Source: Plectosphaerella cucumerina (Eukaryota; Ascomycota; Sordariomycetes; Glomerellales; Plectosphaerellaceae). From it: a stretch of DNA of 64,000 nt. The position numbers and the translations under genes are program-made. Each line of letters starts with the position of its first letter. Within the stretch, counting starts at the first letter, position 1. The DNA lies in NCBI GenBank assembly GCA_020746995.1, contig JAGPXD010000002.1, forward strand, positions 682,001 to 746,000. The letters run 5' to 3'. Below, one piece after another: positions 50,585-62,461 of this stretch. The notes below the pieces were generated by a model that saw nothing but the letters and a program-made list of their open reading frames with translations, was not told the origin of the DNA and did not search any database.

Positions 50585-53345
50585 CTAGGCGCTGCGATCG
50601 ACAGTGCGGCGGGGCTTGTAGTTCGGCATCTCGATGAAGGTCCGCTTCTCCTGGTTGTAGCGGTAGGCGTGGAACTCCATGCCGTAGGGCTTGGGCTCGA
50701 TGGCGTAGAGCATGCCCAGGGGAACGTCGAGGTCGGCAATGTCCTCGCGCTGGAGATCCATGAAGTAGGCCATGAGGACGCGGCAGACGGAGCGGTGGCC
50801 GATGATGCAGATGTGGTCCTGGATGCGCTCGATCTCGCGGACCATGTCGCGCAGGCGGGCGATGACCTGTAGGTATCCCTCGCCGCCGACGCCGGGGTAG
50901 ACGTAGTGAAGCTTGTCGCGAGCCCGCTTCTCGTACTCACCCGGGTAGTCTCTTGCGATTTGCTCGTAGGTCATGCCCTCAAAGAGACCGGAGTTGAGCT
51001 CGTTGAGCATCTCCCAGTTCTTGACGTCGTATTCGTCGTCGTTCTCGAAGGCGTCGGCGGTCTGGACGCTGCGGCGGAGCATGGAGGTCCAGACGCAGAA
51101 GTTCTTCTCGTCCAGTTCCTGGTTGATCTCGGGGTAAGGGGGCGTGTGGTCGCCGGGCAGAGGGGGAAAGGACGACTGCGCTATCTTCGTCTTTTGGTCG
51201 ATCAGCCACTCCTTACGCTTGAACGATATGAAGGTGTGCAGGTCCTCGCCGTACTGGACACCGGCGGGGGTCAGCTCCGAGTCGCCGCCCAGCTTGCCGA
51301 GTCCGTTGTCGACCGACTGGCCGTGGCGGGTGAGCCAGATCTGGCGGGGGGCGAGGTTGAATGTGGTCAGGTAGGAGGAGATGCCACCGCTGAGGAAGCC
51401 GCGGAGGCGGTGCTGAATGACCTTGCGACCGACATCGATGAGCTGGATGTACTGCATGTCGTTGGCCTCCTCGTGGGCGCCAATAGGCTCGTAGGCACTC
51501 TCGTAAGCGGCAACACGCTTCTTGAAGTCCTCGAGCGACTGAACGGGGTCCTTATCCCGGTAGTCAGGTCCGGACAGCTTGAGGCGCATGTTGGCCTCGA
51601 GAAGGTCCTTGTCATGGCAGATACTCTCGATGAAGAGGATGCCGAGGCGGTCGTCGCGGGCCTTGATACGGTCGACGAGGAGCTGGCGACGGTGGATGGT
51701 GCTGTTGGTGGCATCGAGGATGCCGACGGAGCCCTTGCCGACAAGGAGGTAGTCCAGGAGCTCGTCGAGGGTCTCAATGGCAACCTGCTCGCGGATAGCC
51801 GAGGCACGCTCGTTGGTGGGTTCGAAGAAGGTAGCCGTCTGGTCCATGCCAGGGTCCTTCTGCTCGTTGTTAAGATCGAGGGACTCGGGCTCGCCAGCGT
51901 TGGCGACGGCGCTGGGGGCGGGGTTGCCGTTGAGGAGGATCGAGGCCGCTGCGGCGGGGTGGTCGAATCGTGTGATCGAGGGAGGAGCATAGGAGCCCTT
52001 GGACGGGGGAGCCATGCCAGCGGCGATACGGCGGCGGTTTCCGACGTTGAAGATGCGCGAGTTGTGCTGCATCCAGGAGAGGTAGCGCTGAAGCTTCTTG
52101 GTGATGTAAGACTTGCCACGGGCGGGCAGACCGACCATAATGATGACCATCTTGGCGGCGACATCGCGATCGGGAATGCGACCGTCGGGGGAGGCCCTAG
52201 AGCGGGTCATGCCGGGGACATTGAGGGTCGTGGCATGGCCTCGGACACGGGGGGTCGTGCTGGCCGAGTTCTGCCTCTTGGGGGCGCTGCGAAGGGAAGA
52301 CAAGTCAGTGGGATGCAATACGACAGGCAGTGGGGAGGCCACAGGGGGGCTTGGGAGCTTGGGAGCTTACATCCTGGGCGAGTTGGGCGCAGTGGACACA
52401 ACGCTGCGCAGGTTGGGGGGCGTGTCGGTGGCGGCAGCTCCAGCCCAGGGCTTGTGGTCTCGCAGGGCGATGTTGCTGTTGATATCATTCAGAGATCGCA
52501 GGGCGAGAGCCATTGAAGGCATGGCGGGAGGCGGGAGGAGAGTATCCTGGTGCTGGTGGTTCGCATGGGGGTCTTTGGCCTTGGGGAGCGACACCGGAGC
52601 TTGCGTGGTGGCACCGGGAGCAGCAGCAACAGCAGCGGTGCCTGCGACGGCGGCACCGTTGCCGTTGGTGCCATTGCTGGTCTTGGGGTGCGACGTGACG
52701 GCCGCCAGGTCAGGGGACAGCGAGGCCCTGTTGCCGTTCATGACGGCGAGCTTGGCGAGGGCCGACTGCTTCGCCTGGCTGCGACCGTAGTCTAGAGAGA
52801 GTGTTACTGTGTGTTCTGCCGTGATCGCGTTTGTGTGATGCTGAGGCTTGCGACGGGTTGTTGGGAGGGGCCGATGAGGTAAGAGTAGGGTAAGACGGAA
52901 GAGGTGTGAGTGTTCGATGGGAAGTGCTCGAGCGCGACCGCGGCGCGAATGTAGCAGTGGGATTGGGGATTGGGGATTCCAGGTTTCTGGCCTGGGAAAA
53001 GGATTGCGTAATGAACCGACCAGAGCCCTGGGTTTTCTCGGGGGTATGCGACCAGAGGTGCTGAAAGGGTGCAGAGGGGGGCGATGACGGTGACGCGCTT
53101 GTGCAGGCGACGTTCTTGGTACGGTCGCGGGGATATTTTTTTTTATCCCGCGATGAGATGGGGGGTTGATGGGAGAGGTGAGAGGGGAGGTGAGGTGGGA
53201 GGGTAAAGGTCTAGCGTGGCGTGTGGGCGGGAAAGGAAGAAAGGGGAGGAGCGGGCAGCGAAAGGGTCGCCTTATTTTGGAGGCGAGAAAGATGGGAAAA
53301 TCAAGATCACGCACCTGGTACTTCGGGCAGAACTCTGGATGGCAT
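50585..53345 (-). CDS. 6-phosphofructo-2-kinase / fructose-2,6-bisphosphatase
   Basis: Modelled exons (minus) are 53345-53315, 52791-52371 and 52286-50585, giving 717 aa. The introns are 523 nt (GTGCGT donor, CTCTCTAG acceptor) and 84 nt (GTAAGC, CACTGAC, TCGCAG). The kinase half has the P-loop GLPARGKSYITKKL, then IFNVGNRRR and LGILFIESICHD. The phosphatase half keeps LTRHGQSVDN (catalytic His), the acid in LNELNSGLFEGMTYEQI and the second His in CIIGHRSVCRVLMAYFMD. Both activities therefore look possible, controlling fructose-2,6-bisphosphate and hence glycolysis. A Pro/Ala-rich N-terminal region of about 150 residues precedes the P-loop. The first exon start is uncertain: the frame stays open upstream for almost 200 codons without an ATG. 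Confidence 0.9.
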
Positions 53346-56300
53346 GGCCGTGTTTGTGGATGAAGCCGATTCACTGCCACGAGCTTGCCGAGTGACTTGA
53401 GCCTGCTGGTGTCTCTCCGGCTGCTTCAAGCTCTTGGAGCTGGAGCCGGACAAGCTGGAGGAGCTGTCTGACTTGCCAATGAGTGAGGCACTGCCACTGC
53501 CTCTCAGGAGCCAGAGCTGGTGGTGCTGCTGTCCGAGTCCCTGATGGTACTGGCGCTGGCCTGTGCCTCCCCAGCAGGACGAGGTGCTCCCTGGGGGCCC
53601 GAACAGACGGGGCCTGCCCTGTTGGCCCTGACCCTGGTAGCGCTGCCGCTGCCGCAGCTGCTGCAGGGACTGCGAGTGCGACCCTGACTCACTGGGAGTG
53701 GCGGCGCCGTAGCGCGACCGCGTCGGCCAATGGGCGCTCAGGCCGACGCCGCTGCCAGCACCTGCAGGTTTGGGGCGGCCGATCTCCCTGCCCGTGTGCA
53801 GGGGATGGGAGCTCCGAGTCGGCGCCGCTAGCGGTGGTCTCTCTTCACCACCGGCCAGTGCAGCAGTCCGCCGGGACGAGGTCGAAGTGTTGGCCTCCAC
53901 TTTTTCGGTTTGGAGGTGAATTTGGAGGTGTGTGTGTGAGATGAGAGATGGCTCTGAGGTTGAGTGTGTGCGTGGTTCTGTATGGTGCAGGATGCTTTGC
54001 TTGGCCGTGAGCTTGGGGGATGACGGCGTCCTTTATTCCTCTCCGTCTGTTTGTTTGACTTTGCTTGTGTTGTGTGTCGGCCTCGTTGGGGAGGACAGAA
54101 AGCCTCCTTTCCCTTTGCTGAGTGTGACTGTCCTTTTTTTGTTGGAGGACCTCCGGGGTGCGAGCTTGGGGGCTGTCCGGTTCGGGTCGGCGTGTGTTGT
54201 GTTGTCCGTGTCTGCTGAGTGAGACCGCTGAGAAGGGGGCTGCTCCTAAGCCTCGGTGTGTATGTCGTCCTTCTCTGGAATGTTGTCTTCGAGGGTGATC
54301 GAGATGGTACGAGTAAAGTTGGAAGACAGAAAAATATTGGAAAAGTCGGAGGATGGTGCTAGAAGAAGTCAAGCACGGGAGTCCGACTCGTGTAGGTTGG
54401 TTTATTAAATCAAACGCCTTGCCGCTCCTGTATCGGTGTGCCTCCTCTCTCCCGCGCTTCCTCAATTCGGTCCTATCCCACTTTCTTCAAGGGCGTCCGC
54501 CCCGGGTCTGGTCTGGTCAGACGAAAGTGAGGGACAAAACAGCGCAGCGGCAGACTCGAGACCAAACGAACCCGGCCGAGACGGGGGGTGGGCTGGCAGA
54601 CAGGACAGGGGGGCAGAGAGCAGGGTCAAGGCGTGGGACAGGTGGAGAGAGCCTCTAAAGCAGCAGCAAGCAGTCAGTTACTGGCGACTGGCAAGACTCG
54701 TAGGGGTCTCCAGGGGAGGGGTGCTGAGGAAAAGGGGGGCGCGCGCCCTCTTCCGGTGGACCTCAACAGACCAGACGGACGGGGGTTGGCATTCGACTTG
54801 GACGGGAGCAATTAGAAGGGGGGACCACTCACAGCAGTGGACGCACGCTAGAATGCTTCAAGAACGTGAAGAGGGCTGCTGGTTGGCGTGTGGGGATGTT
54901 TGGTATAATACAATGTTGTCACCGCAGCCTGATAGCAAAAAGACTCAATGTCGATCAGGGTAATGAAGATGAAGTAAAATAGAGTGAGTGGCTGCAGCTG
55001 TCGAGTATGTCACGAATGAACGTCGATGCGAGAGGCCGACAAGCAGGATACTCCGGGGGAGAAGCATCTCCTAAATATCACCAGGCTTCATCCTCACCGA
55101 CAGGGGACGGGACCGTCCGACGGCCTGCGCTCCCGCCAGACAGCAGCGTGGCAGCCTCGTCGCCTGGTGTCGTTTCCTCATGCCACTTTTCTGGTAATAA
55201 TGGTCGCCCAGACAGACTCCCAGTCTCTCGCTTGGACATGCTTTCAGGACAAGACAGGGCAGGCAAATTTGTCGCCGCTGTCCCTTGCTCGCCTCGTAAA
55301 CCATAATGCTTCCTGCTAACAAGTCAGTACAACACGCCGCTGACCCCCGGATCCCGGCTGGCAGACACAGAGATGCCATGATCAGGGCAGCAAACTTGCG
55401 CCACGCCAAGGTCTCAAAGGCCTGCGCTGGCGCCCGACGCAAAACGGCACTCATCAATGCCCTCGCACCAGGAACATGGCGTTTGCTGCTGATCGCCATC
55501 ATGGCACTCGTCTCGAGCCGCCGGGGTGTACTCGTAGGGGGGGATGGGGGATGGATGCATGCTTCCACTTCCCCTTCTGTCCTCCCCCTCCCTCCCATCT
55601 CCTCGTCTCGAACCCGCGGCGCCGACGCCCGCCCTCGCACATCAGACCGCCCTGAAAATAGTCGGCGCGCAAAGTCGCACCTCGACAAGACGACAACACC
55701 GAAAAATACACCAAACAAGGACGGGCGTTGCCGTCCTCTCCCTTCCCAGGCGCATGCCTGTCCGGAAGACACACTCGCGTCTCCCCAGGGAAGCCCACAG
55801 CCTCTCCTGTCCGACATGTGCCCCCGGCGTCGCATGTCATAGGCAGGCGGAAAGTGGCTTCACTCCCCCGGAGGCACGTACCTGTAGCACCGTCCAATGT
55901 CCGGTTCACCACTGGCAGTCAGGTCCCGTCCGATTGGAGCGCCGCAGCATGCCGCCCGCGCCCTGTTTCTGGAAACAATACGACAGCAGTGCCCATCTTC
56001 CGCTGCTTGGGTTCCCTGAAACCACTTTCTGCCAGATCCGCCTGATGGGTTGTGGGAAGTGTCGTATCGCAGGAGGGCGAGGCAGGTTGCTAAAAGGGGA
56101 CGTCCCCGGAGGATCGACACTGGTAGACTGTGAGGGGACCTTGTAGGCCGCTGCCGGACTTTGGCGCTGTCCGAAAGACACCATGGTTTTCGTGACGAGT
56201 TTCTGTGACTTGCCTCGACTGCACTCCCAGGTCTCATAGGCATGCTCTGGTATTGGTGCCCTCGACGCAGCCGTCGGAAGTGCGGCGCCGCATGTGCCGT

Positions 56301-59122
56301 GGCTCCTACGCCTCCGCGCGCTGCATGGCGTCCGCCGACACGGAGTAGCAGCAAGCTGTAAGCTTGAAGCACCCCGCGAAGCGACAACCATCTTCGATGC
56401 GACGCCCTTCCCTCCTCGACTTCAGGCTGTCCGGATATCCGCCCTCGTCTCGTCCTGTGCAATGAACGCACAGCCGGCGAGACAAGGACAGCGCAGCACA
56501 GGCACCCAAGACATGCCGCCCTATAGTGCCACTTGGCTGGCCCCCTGACCGCAGGTCAGTCAGTCCATGGGACATCTGTGCTGGAGCCAAGACCTGGTCC
56601 CGCCCGAGATGATCATCACCATCAGGAGCTTCGAGCGCTCAGTGGCAACATCACGAGACCGCATGTCACTGCCACAACTGCTCCCACTCCCATTGCCGAT
56701 GACACGCTGTGCCGCCTCGCCTCGTCGACTGCCAAGCCGCCGGGCCTGAAGCAAGTGCACAGCGATGGAGGCTCGACTCGACTCGACGGGCAGGCTGCCA
56801 GGCTGCCCTCCAGGATCCATAAACGAAGGTGGCGCAAACCCCCATATCCTCGCATCCTCGTTTGGGGAACCTGCATCGCTCGAGCTTGTCTTACCCCTCA
56901 AAAAACCTGCCACGATGCCAGGCCCTGCCCCAGATCCGACGCCGCAAGCCTGCAGCCACCACGCTGCAGCGGCGCAACCATCGCGTGCACCTTCAACATC
57001 CGCGGGGCGGGCACCCCGAGAGAGGCGCCAGCGATGGCGCCGCCAGTCGGTCGGCCGCGGCCAAACCCCCTCCGCCGGGGCGCTACCCTCCCCTCCACCT
57101 GTTCGGCGCGTGGGGGAGGTCGCCGCCGGCTCGCCCGGCACGCCCGGCCACCACCCAGGTGCCGCACGCTTGGGAAGGCGGCGGCGGGGTCGATGGAGAT
57201 GCAAGACCGGGCAGAGAGGCATTTTACCCTCCTGGACGGCAGGGATCATGCCGCTGCTCTCGTGCGGCCTGCAGGATCTCGTCCGAAGGCGGTCGGCGGC
57301 ATGCAACCTGCCCGCCTGAAGGGGTGGGTGTTTGGACGCGGCGGGTCTCCCGCTGCTTTTGTTTGATGCGCGCGACCCACGGCGATATTTGCGATGCGGA
57401 CAAGAAGGGATACCCTTGAGTCTTGACTTGTATTATTGCTGGACCTGGAGGAATAAGATGATGCTTGAATCGCTGGTGAACATGGCCGCTGAAGAGTCAA
57501 CGTGGTGAGCTCGTGGCCTGGAATTGGCAAGTCAGTCAGTCTCATGCCGTGCCTGGTGTCACAGGGCGAGGCTTGCTGTGCTGAACATGCCGGGGAACCC
57601 GGGCCAAAGCCGTGATGACAAGACTTGCCGAACGAAGAGTCACGACAGGCGTGTAACAAGGCGCAAACGAGGAGATTCGATGACTGCCTCTTCAGCCTCA
57701 GATCCTCGGCTCCTCGTGGTGCTATTCCTGTGCGTCGTCGGACGGCAGGTAGCAGGACGACCGCGGAGAAAGCAGAGAAAATAAACTCATCTGCTGCCTC
57801 TCTTTTCGGGCGCACACGTTCATCGTCTCAAGCCCCGCCGGGTTTCGCGTCATGTCATCCCATGCCGTCCCGCGTTTCGATTCAACGTCCCGTCTCTCAC
57901 GAACGGGCGTCTTGGTGTTGAACGAGAGCAATCTGTTTCGAGTGGGAGCGGCGCAACGTGAGGGCACGGCGAGGGCATCATTCTCCTTTCGGGGGACCGC
58001 GCCGGTGGTTGTTCCACTCGCGCCGGCGGAAAACGACCTCCGCCGCCGTGGTCCCTGCCCGTCATCGGAGAAGTGAGAGGCTGGCCAGGGTGCATTTGGC
58101 CGCGTCTGGGCATCCAGAATTTCCCTCAAGAGGGGCGAGCTTGCAGAGGCGGCGGCGGCGGCAAGAGATTGGCGAAGTCCACCTCGCGTGTCTTTAACGG
58201 GGCGGGCGGGGCGGACACACGTTCGAGACGGTCACTTCGGCCGAGATGCGTGGCTGGAGCGGTAAAAGTTCGTGATGAGAATGCCGTGGGTCGGATGCAT
58301 CCATCCGCCATCGACCTTGGACCCCAGTCCAGGACATTCTGGGTGACAGTGGGTGTTGAAATCTCCAAGCATCTAAAGGCACGTCAGTGATTTTCTTCCC
58401 GCTGAGATCTGGCAGGACCCTTCGCTCATTGGCGGTGGGAACCTGGACCCGCTGAATAAGGCCACGGTATCGATAAGCGATAGGGCGTTGTGATAAGCGC
58501 AGGGACCAAATTCTCGTTTGACGGAGACTGCGACTGATCAGTGATTGCATTTGTGAGAGCGAAGGAGTCAACTGTTTACACAGCTCTGCCCAGGCAACTC
58601 GCCATCCGACAGCTAAGACTAGGCTGAAGCTCGGCTCGCTATTTCTTTCCTGAATTACTGGTCAATCTCCCCCCTTGCTGGCGACTCCGTCCAAGTGTGG
58701 AAGCAGAGGAGTCAGAACAACCAATGCAGCCTCATCAACGATTGCATTTGGACTTACCCTGACTACCCTGATTCTCAATTTGGCCCATGTTCTTGGCCCC
58801 CTGCGGCAAGTTCGACCTTATTTCATCTTTCCTTCCAGTTCTTCGCACCACCAGAAAGAGCGCCAGTCACTCGCGGCCCACTGGGTTTACCGAACGGCTC
58901 TTCTCTAGCCAACAGGGCAGGCAGGCGCAAACGCACCTTCCGCGGCCACTCGGAGAGAGGCACCAGGGTCGGCGCTCTTCTCGGCCCTCACCTGGACTTC
59001 CTCCTTTCTTCCCAGAGACACACCTCGTTCGTTCGTCGTTTCTGGCTTCTCGCTTTTCAACCGTCTCGCGTCGACGGAACCAATCCAACTCGCCTTCGAC
59101 CACACTCCCTCCTCTGTCAACC
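53346..59122. other. Large gene-poor region between divergent PFK2 and TAD3
   Basis: Almost 5.8 kb. The part to about 53900 may be PFK2 5' leader or extra N-terminal coding sequence. From about 54000 to 58600 many frames overlap on both strands (up to 277 codons), but none shows a domain, a signal peptide with good context or consistent codon bias. The last about 350 bp before 59123 look like the TAD3 leader. It could hold non-coding RNA or fast-evolving small genes that cannot be recognised by eye. Confidence 0.45.
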
Positions 59123-60474
59123 ATGCTGGGCTCAGCCGTCTCTGGCTCCGAACTCTCGGAGAAGCTTCCCGAGATCACCGGTCCCGATGTCGTCCAGCCG
59201 CATCCCCTTATCGAAGACTTGATGCCTACGCACCTGGGCAACGGCGTCCTCATCCCCCTGAAGACGACTCTCGAGATTCGGCAGGACCATACTGTCGTCC
59301 AGGCCTTCATCACACGCGTCCCCACCAAGGCGGCCAACGAATTCATAACGTGAGTAGCCCAGTGACCCAGCTTCCGCGGCATGGCACCAAGGCAGCTGAC
59401 ACGATGTCCAGGCGGCTCCGCAACGACTACCCGGAGGAGGTGGCTAAGTGCCTCCCCCATCTCCGTCGCTGCGTCAAGCCGGGCGACTTGCCACCGCACC
59501 TCAAAGCACAGTTCATGAACGAAACCCCCGACGGAAGACAGGTCCACACGGGCAAGTCGACATGGGTGTACATCATGCTCTGCAGCACCTCGGCCTTCAC
59601 CGAGCGAGAGTTCAAGACCATCCTGTCCGAGACCGAGAATGTCGACGACAAGGAGAACATCTTCATAACCACCATTCCTGTCCCCCTGACGCCGCCGACC
59701 TCCCAGATCCAGGCTGCCATGTGGTCGACCCAGTTCTGGCCCTGCGTGTACCGAAAGAATAACCCCCTGGGTCCGCACCCGTCCCTGGTCGCTCGCGCTA
59801 CCGACGTGGTCCGGGACGAGGCCTCCATGTGGATGGCACTCGCCCACCGCGTCGCCAATTCGGCACACAAGGCTGGCATCGGAGAGGCCATGGGCTGCGT
59901 GGTCGTCCAGAGAGAAGGCGGAAAGTCGCAGCTCGTGGCGGTGGCCGGAGACGCTCGCTGGCATGGAGAGCCCCAGAGGACCGGCTGTGGAAATCCCGCC
60001 GGTCACTGCGTGCTCCGTGTTATGAGCATGGTGGCGCAGAAGCTGGTGCGTCACGAGCGCAAGATGGCCGGTCTGCCCTACATCCACCCAAATCTCGAGT
60101 TCGATGCCTTCGAAGACCGTCCCCTGCTGGAGGAGGAGGCCATGCTCTACGACGAGGTGCATCCCAACACGGACGGCTACCTGTGCCACGGACTCGAGCT
60201 ATACACGACCCATGAGCCCTGCGTTCAGTGCTCCATGGGCGTTCTGCATTCGCGCATGGGCAAGATCGTCTTCTGTAACCGGATGCCTCTTACTGGTGGC
60301 ATGGCGTCGGAGCAGCGCGGCGAGGGCTATCCCGAGCTGTCCGACTTTGGCGGCGGCCATGGACTGGGCCTTTTCTGGCGCCGCGAGCTCAACTGGAGTC
60401 TGCTCGCCTGGGAGTGGGAGATCAGCGACAAGGTCATGCCCCTCCCTCCGATCAGCCACACCGTGCATGCATAG
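59123..60474 (+). CDS. tad3: tRNA adenosine-34 deaminase regulatory subunit TAD3 (ADAT3)
   Basis: The exons are 59123-59349 and 59412-60474, and the 62-nt intron has GTGAGT, GCTGAC and TCCAG. The product is 429 aa. The C-terminal cytidine-deaminase-like domain has zinc ligands in AGHCVLRVMS and HEPCVQCSMGVLHSRMGKI. The catalytic Glu of the usual HAE motif is replaced by Val (HCV), the hallmark of the inactive TAD3 partner. With TAD2 it converts A34 to inosine in tRNAs such as the AGG tRNA-Pro at the start of this window. The N-terminal half (about 220 residues) is the eukaryote-specific RNA-binding extension. Confidence 0.94.
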
Positions 60475-61346
60475 GCACTGGGAGCGACGGTCACCAGTCC
60501 TGCCACATCACAATATTGTATCCTGGTCATGTTTCGCTTGGAGGGCAAATAGAGGGGTTAGATAGCCCTCTCGGCTCATGTGGGATATCTGTCGCCGAGC
60601 AGCGGCTTTGCGAGAGTTGGGTTGTCCTGAGCACCACAAAGCATAGCACAATCACGATGTACTACTAGCCACACCGAGAAGCAGCACCAGAGCCGTAGAT
60701 GAAAGGCACAAAGAAGTTAAACGAAACAAAACAAAAATCACAAGAAGTAGCAAGAGCTTTGCGCGAGAATCACAAGGAACATTCGCTCCTTTGTCACTCA
60801 TGTTTCGTCCGTTCCACCCGCTTTGATGCTGCCCGGTGAAGGATTGGCTTCCCACGGCCAGCCCGATGGACCTCTTATCTTATCAGCTCCTCGAGGTGCG
60901 GAACTCGGGAAGGGACCCCCCCCCCCCCCCCCCCCATTTCGTTGCGCCCTCTCTTGTTCTGGGAAGCAGGCAAGGATTCGAGAAGACCACCCCCCAAACA
61001 AAAACCAGGCAGGCCCGGAAGCCTTGCGCGAACACCTTCCTTTCAGCATCGCGAGCGCGACGCCAAAATGAACCGCTTCTGACTGCATAGCCACCTGATC
61101 ATCCGCCGCCTCCCTCTCGCCGCCCGCACCACCAACCGCCCTGTTGCGGTACATAAAGAGCTCCAGGAGGCCTGGGTGCACTCGTTCAAGACGCCCCCTC
61201 CTCCCGACCGACAGCGTGCGAACATCCCGAACAACTTTCTCTCTCAGACAAGCGAAGACGACACCCAACGCTGCGACACGACGACGTACGATTACACAGA
61301 GATACTCCAGACCCTCGCACGCGGACTCCTCGAGAACACGGACACG
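60475..61346. other. Intergenic region TAD3 / RNase H1
   Basis: It holds the TAD3 3' flank and the RNase H1 promoter and leader. A pure C run of 20 bases (60916-60935) is the only notable element. Confidence 0.5.
60916..60935. repeat. Homopolymer C run (20 bp)
   Basis: Twenty consecutive C bases. It is prone to slippage and to sequencing error; strand-wise it is a G tract on the minus strand. Confidence 0.9.
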
Positions 61347-62461
61347 ATGGCGGGGAAGCGAAAGCAGGACTATGGTGGCTCGGCGTCCAAGAAGGCCAAG
61401 ACGGATGAGCAGAAGTACTATGGCGTCCAGGTCGGACGCAAGCCTGGCGTGTACATGTTTTGGTCGCAATGCCAGCAGCAGATTACTGGATTCGCTGGAG
61501 CGAAATGTAAGTGTCTCCCCCAAGCCCCGTGCGAGCTTGCGCCTGCAATACTGACTTTGGATCCGCAGTCAAGAGCTTTACTTCGGACAAGGAGGCGCGC
61601 GACTTTGTCAACGGCATAGAGAAGCCCCGCGACCCGTCGCTGCCGGACCGGTGGTATGCGGTGGCGCGGGGCAGGGAGACGGGCATCTTCAACGACTGGA
61701 AGAAGGTGCAGCAGTCGATCACGGGGACCAAGATGCCGTCGTACAAAAAGTTCGAGTCGCGGCTTGAGGCGGTGCGGTTCATCGAGCAATTCGGAGACAG
61801 GGAGACTATCGTCAAGGTGGGTGGGACGCTGCCGAGGGACCGGTTCGGTCCGGTGAGCGACATCCGGGCGGGCAATGACGAGGAGGAAGAGGAGGATGAA
61901 GATGAAGATGAAGACGAAGAGGAGGAGGAAGATGGAGAGGAGGTACAGCGAAACATCAGACAAGATGTTGTCGTCAAGGCGAAGTTCTACCGCGACATCT
62001 ACACGGATGGCAGCAGCCTGTCCAACGGCCAAAAGGGCGCGGCGGCCGGCATGGGCGTGTACTTCGGCCCCGGCGACTCGCGCAACATCTCGGAGCGGCT
62101 TGAGGGCTCGGAACAGACAAACCAGCGCGCGGAGCTGCAGGCCATCGTCCTCGCGCTCGAGGCGGCGCCGTCAGATGAGCCCATCCGCATCCTCACCGAC
62201 AGCGCCTACTCGATCAACTGCATCACGCAGTGGGCCGAGAGCTGGGAGAAGCGGGCCAGGAGCAACGGCCACGAGACGTGGACCAACACGGCCGGGGCGG
62301 AGGTCAAGCACCAGGACCTCATCAAGGAGGCGAGGCGGCTGATGGCACAGAGGGAGGGGGACACGACCTTTGAATGGGTCAAGGGGCACAAGGGCAACCC
62401 AGGAAATACGGCGGCGGACCGGCTCGCGGTGGCCGGGGCCAGGAAGCCCAAGTTTCACTGA
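61347..62461 (+). CDS. rnh1: Ribonuclease H1 with two hybrid-binding domains
   Basis: The exons are 61347-61506 and 61569-62461, and the 62-nt intron has GTAAGT and CCGCAG. The product is 350 aa. Two N-terminal RNA:DNA hybrid-binding modules are seen: YYGVQVGRKPGVYMFWSQC with the following AKFKSFTSDKEARDFV, and WYAVARGRETGIFNDWKKV with KKFESRLEAVRFI. A strongly acidic Glu/Asp run of about 30 residues follows. The catalytic domain has DIYTDGSSLSNGQKG (Asp), TNQRAELQAIVLAL (Glu), IRILTDSAYS (Asp) and WVKGHKGNPGNTAADRLA (last Asp), the complete DEDD set. It degrades RNA in RNA:DNA hybrids in nucleus and mitochondria. No clear presequence is seen with this ATG. Confidence 0.96.

Noticed and set aside
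50906..52516. 536-codon open frame on the plus strand
   Set aside because: Antisense to the PFK2 exons, Val/Glu/Gly/Leu-rich, no domain.
56533..57366. 277-codon plus frame and 248-codon minus frame in the gene-poor region
   Set aside because: They overlap each other, use mixed codons and show no domain or signal peptide; likely chance in GC-rich DNA.
58867..60189. 440-codon open frame on the minus strand
   Set aside because: Antisense to TAD3; no recognisable domain.
61860..61955. Acidic repeat in RNase H1 as a possible microsatellite insertion
   Set aside because: Acidic linkers between hybrid-binding and catalytic domains occur in fungal RNase H1; nothing exceptional.
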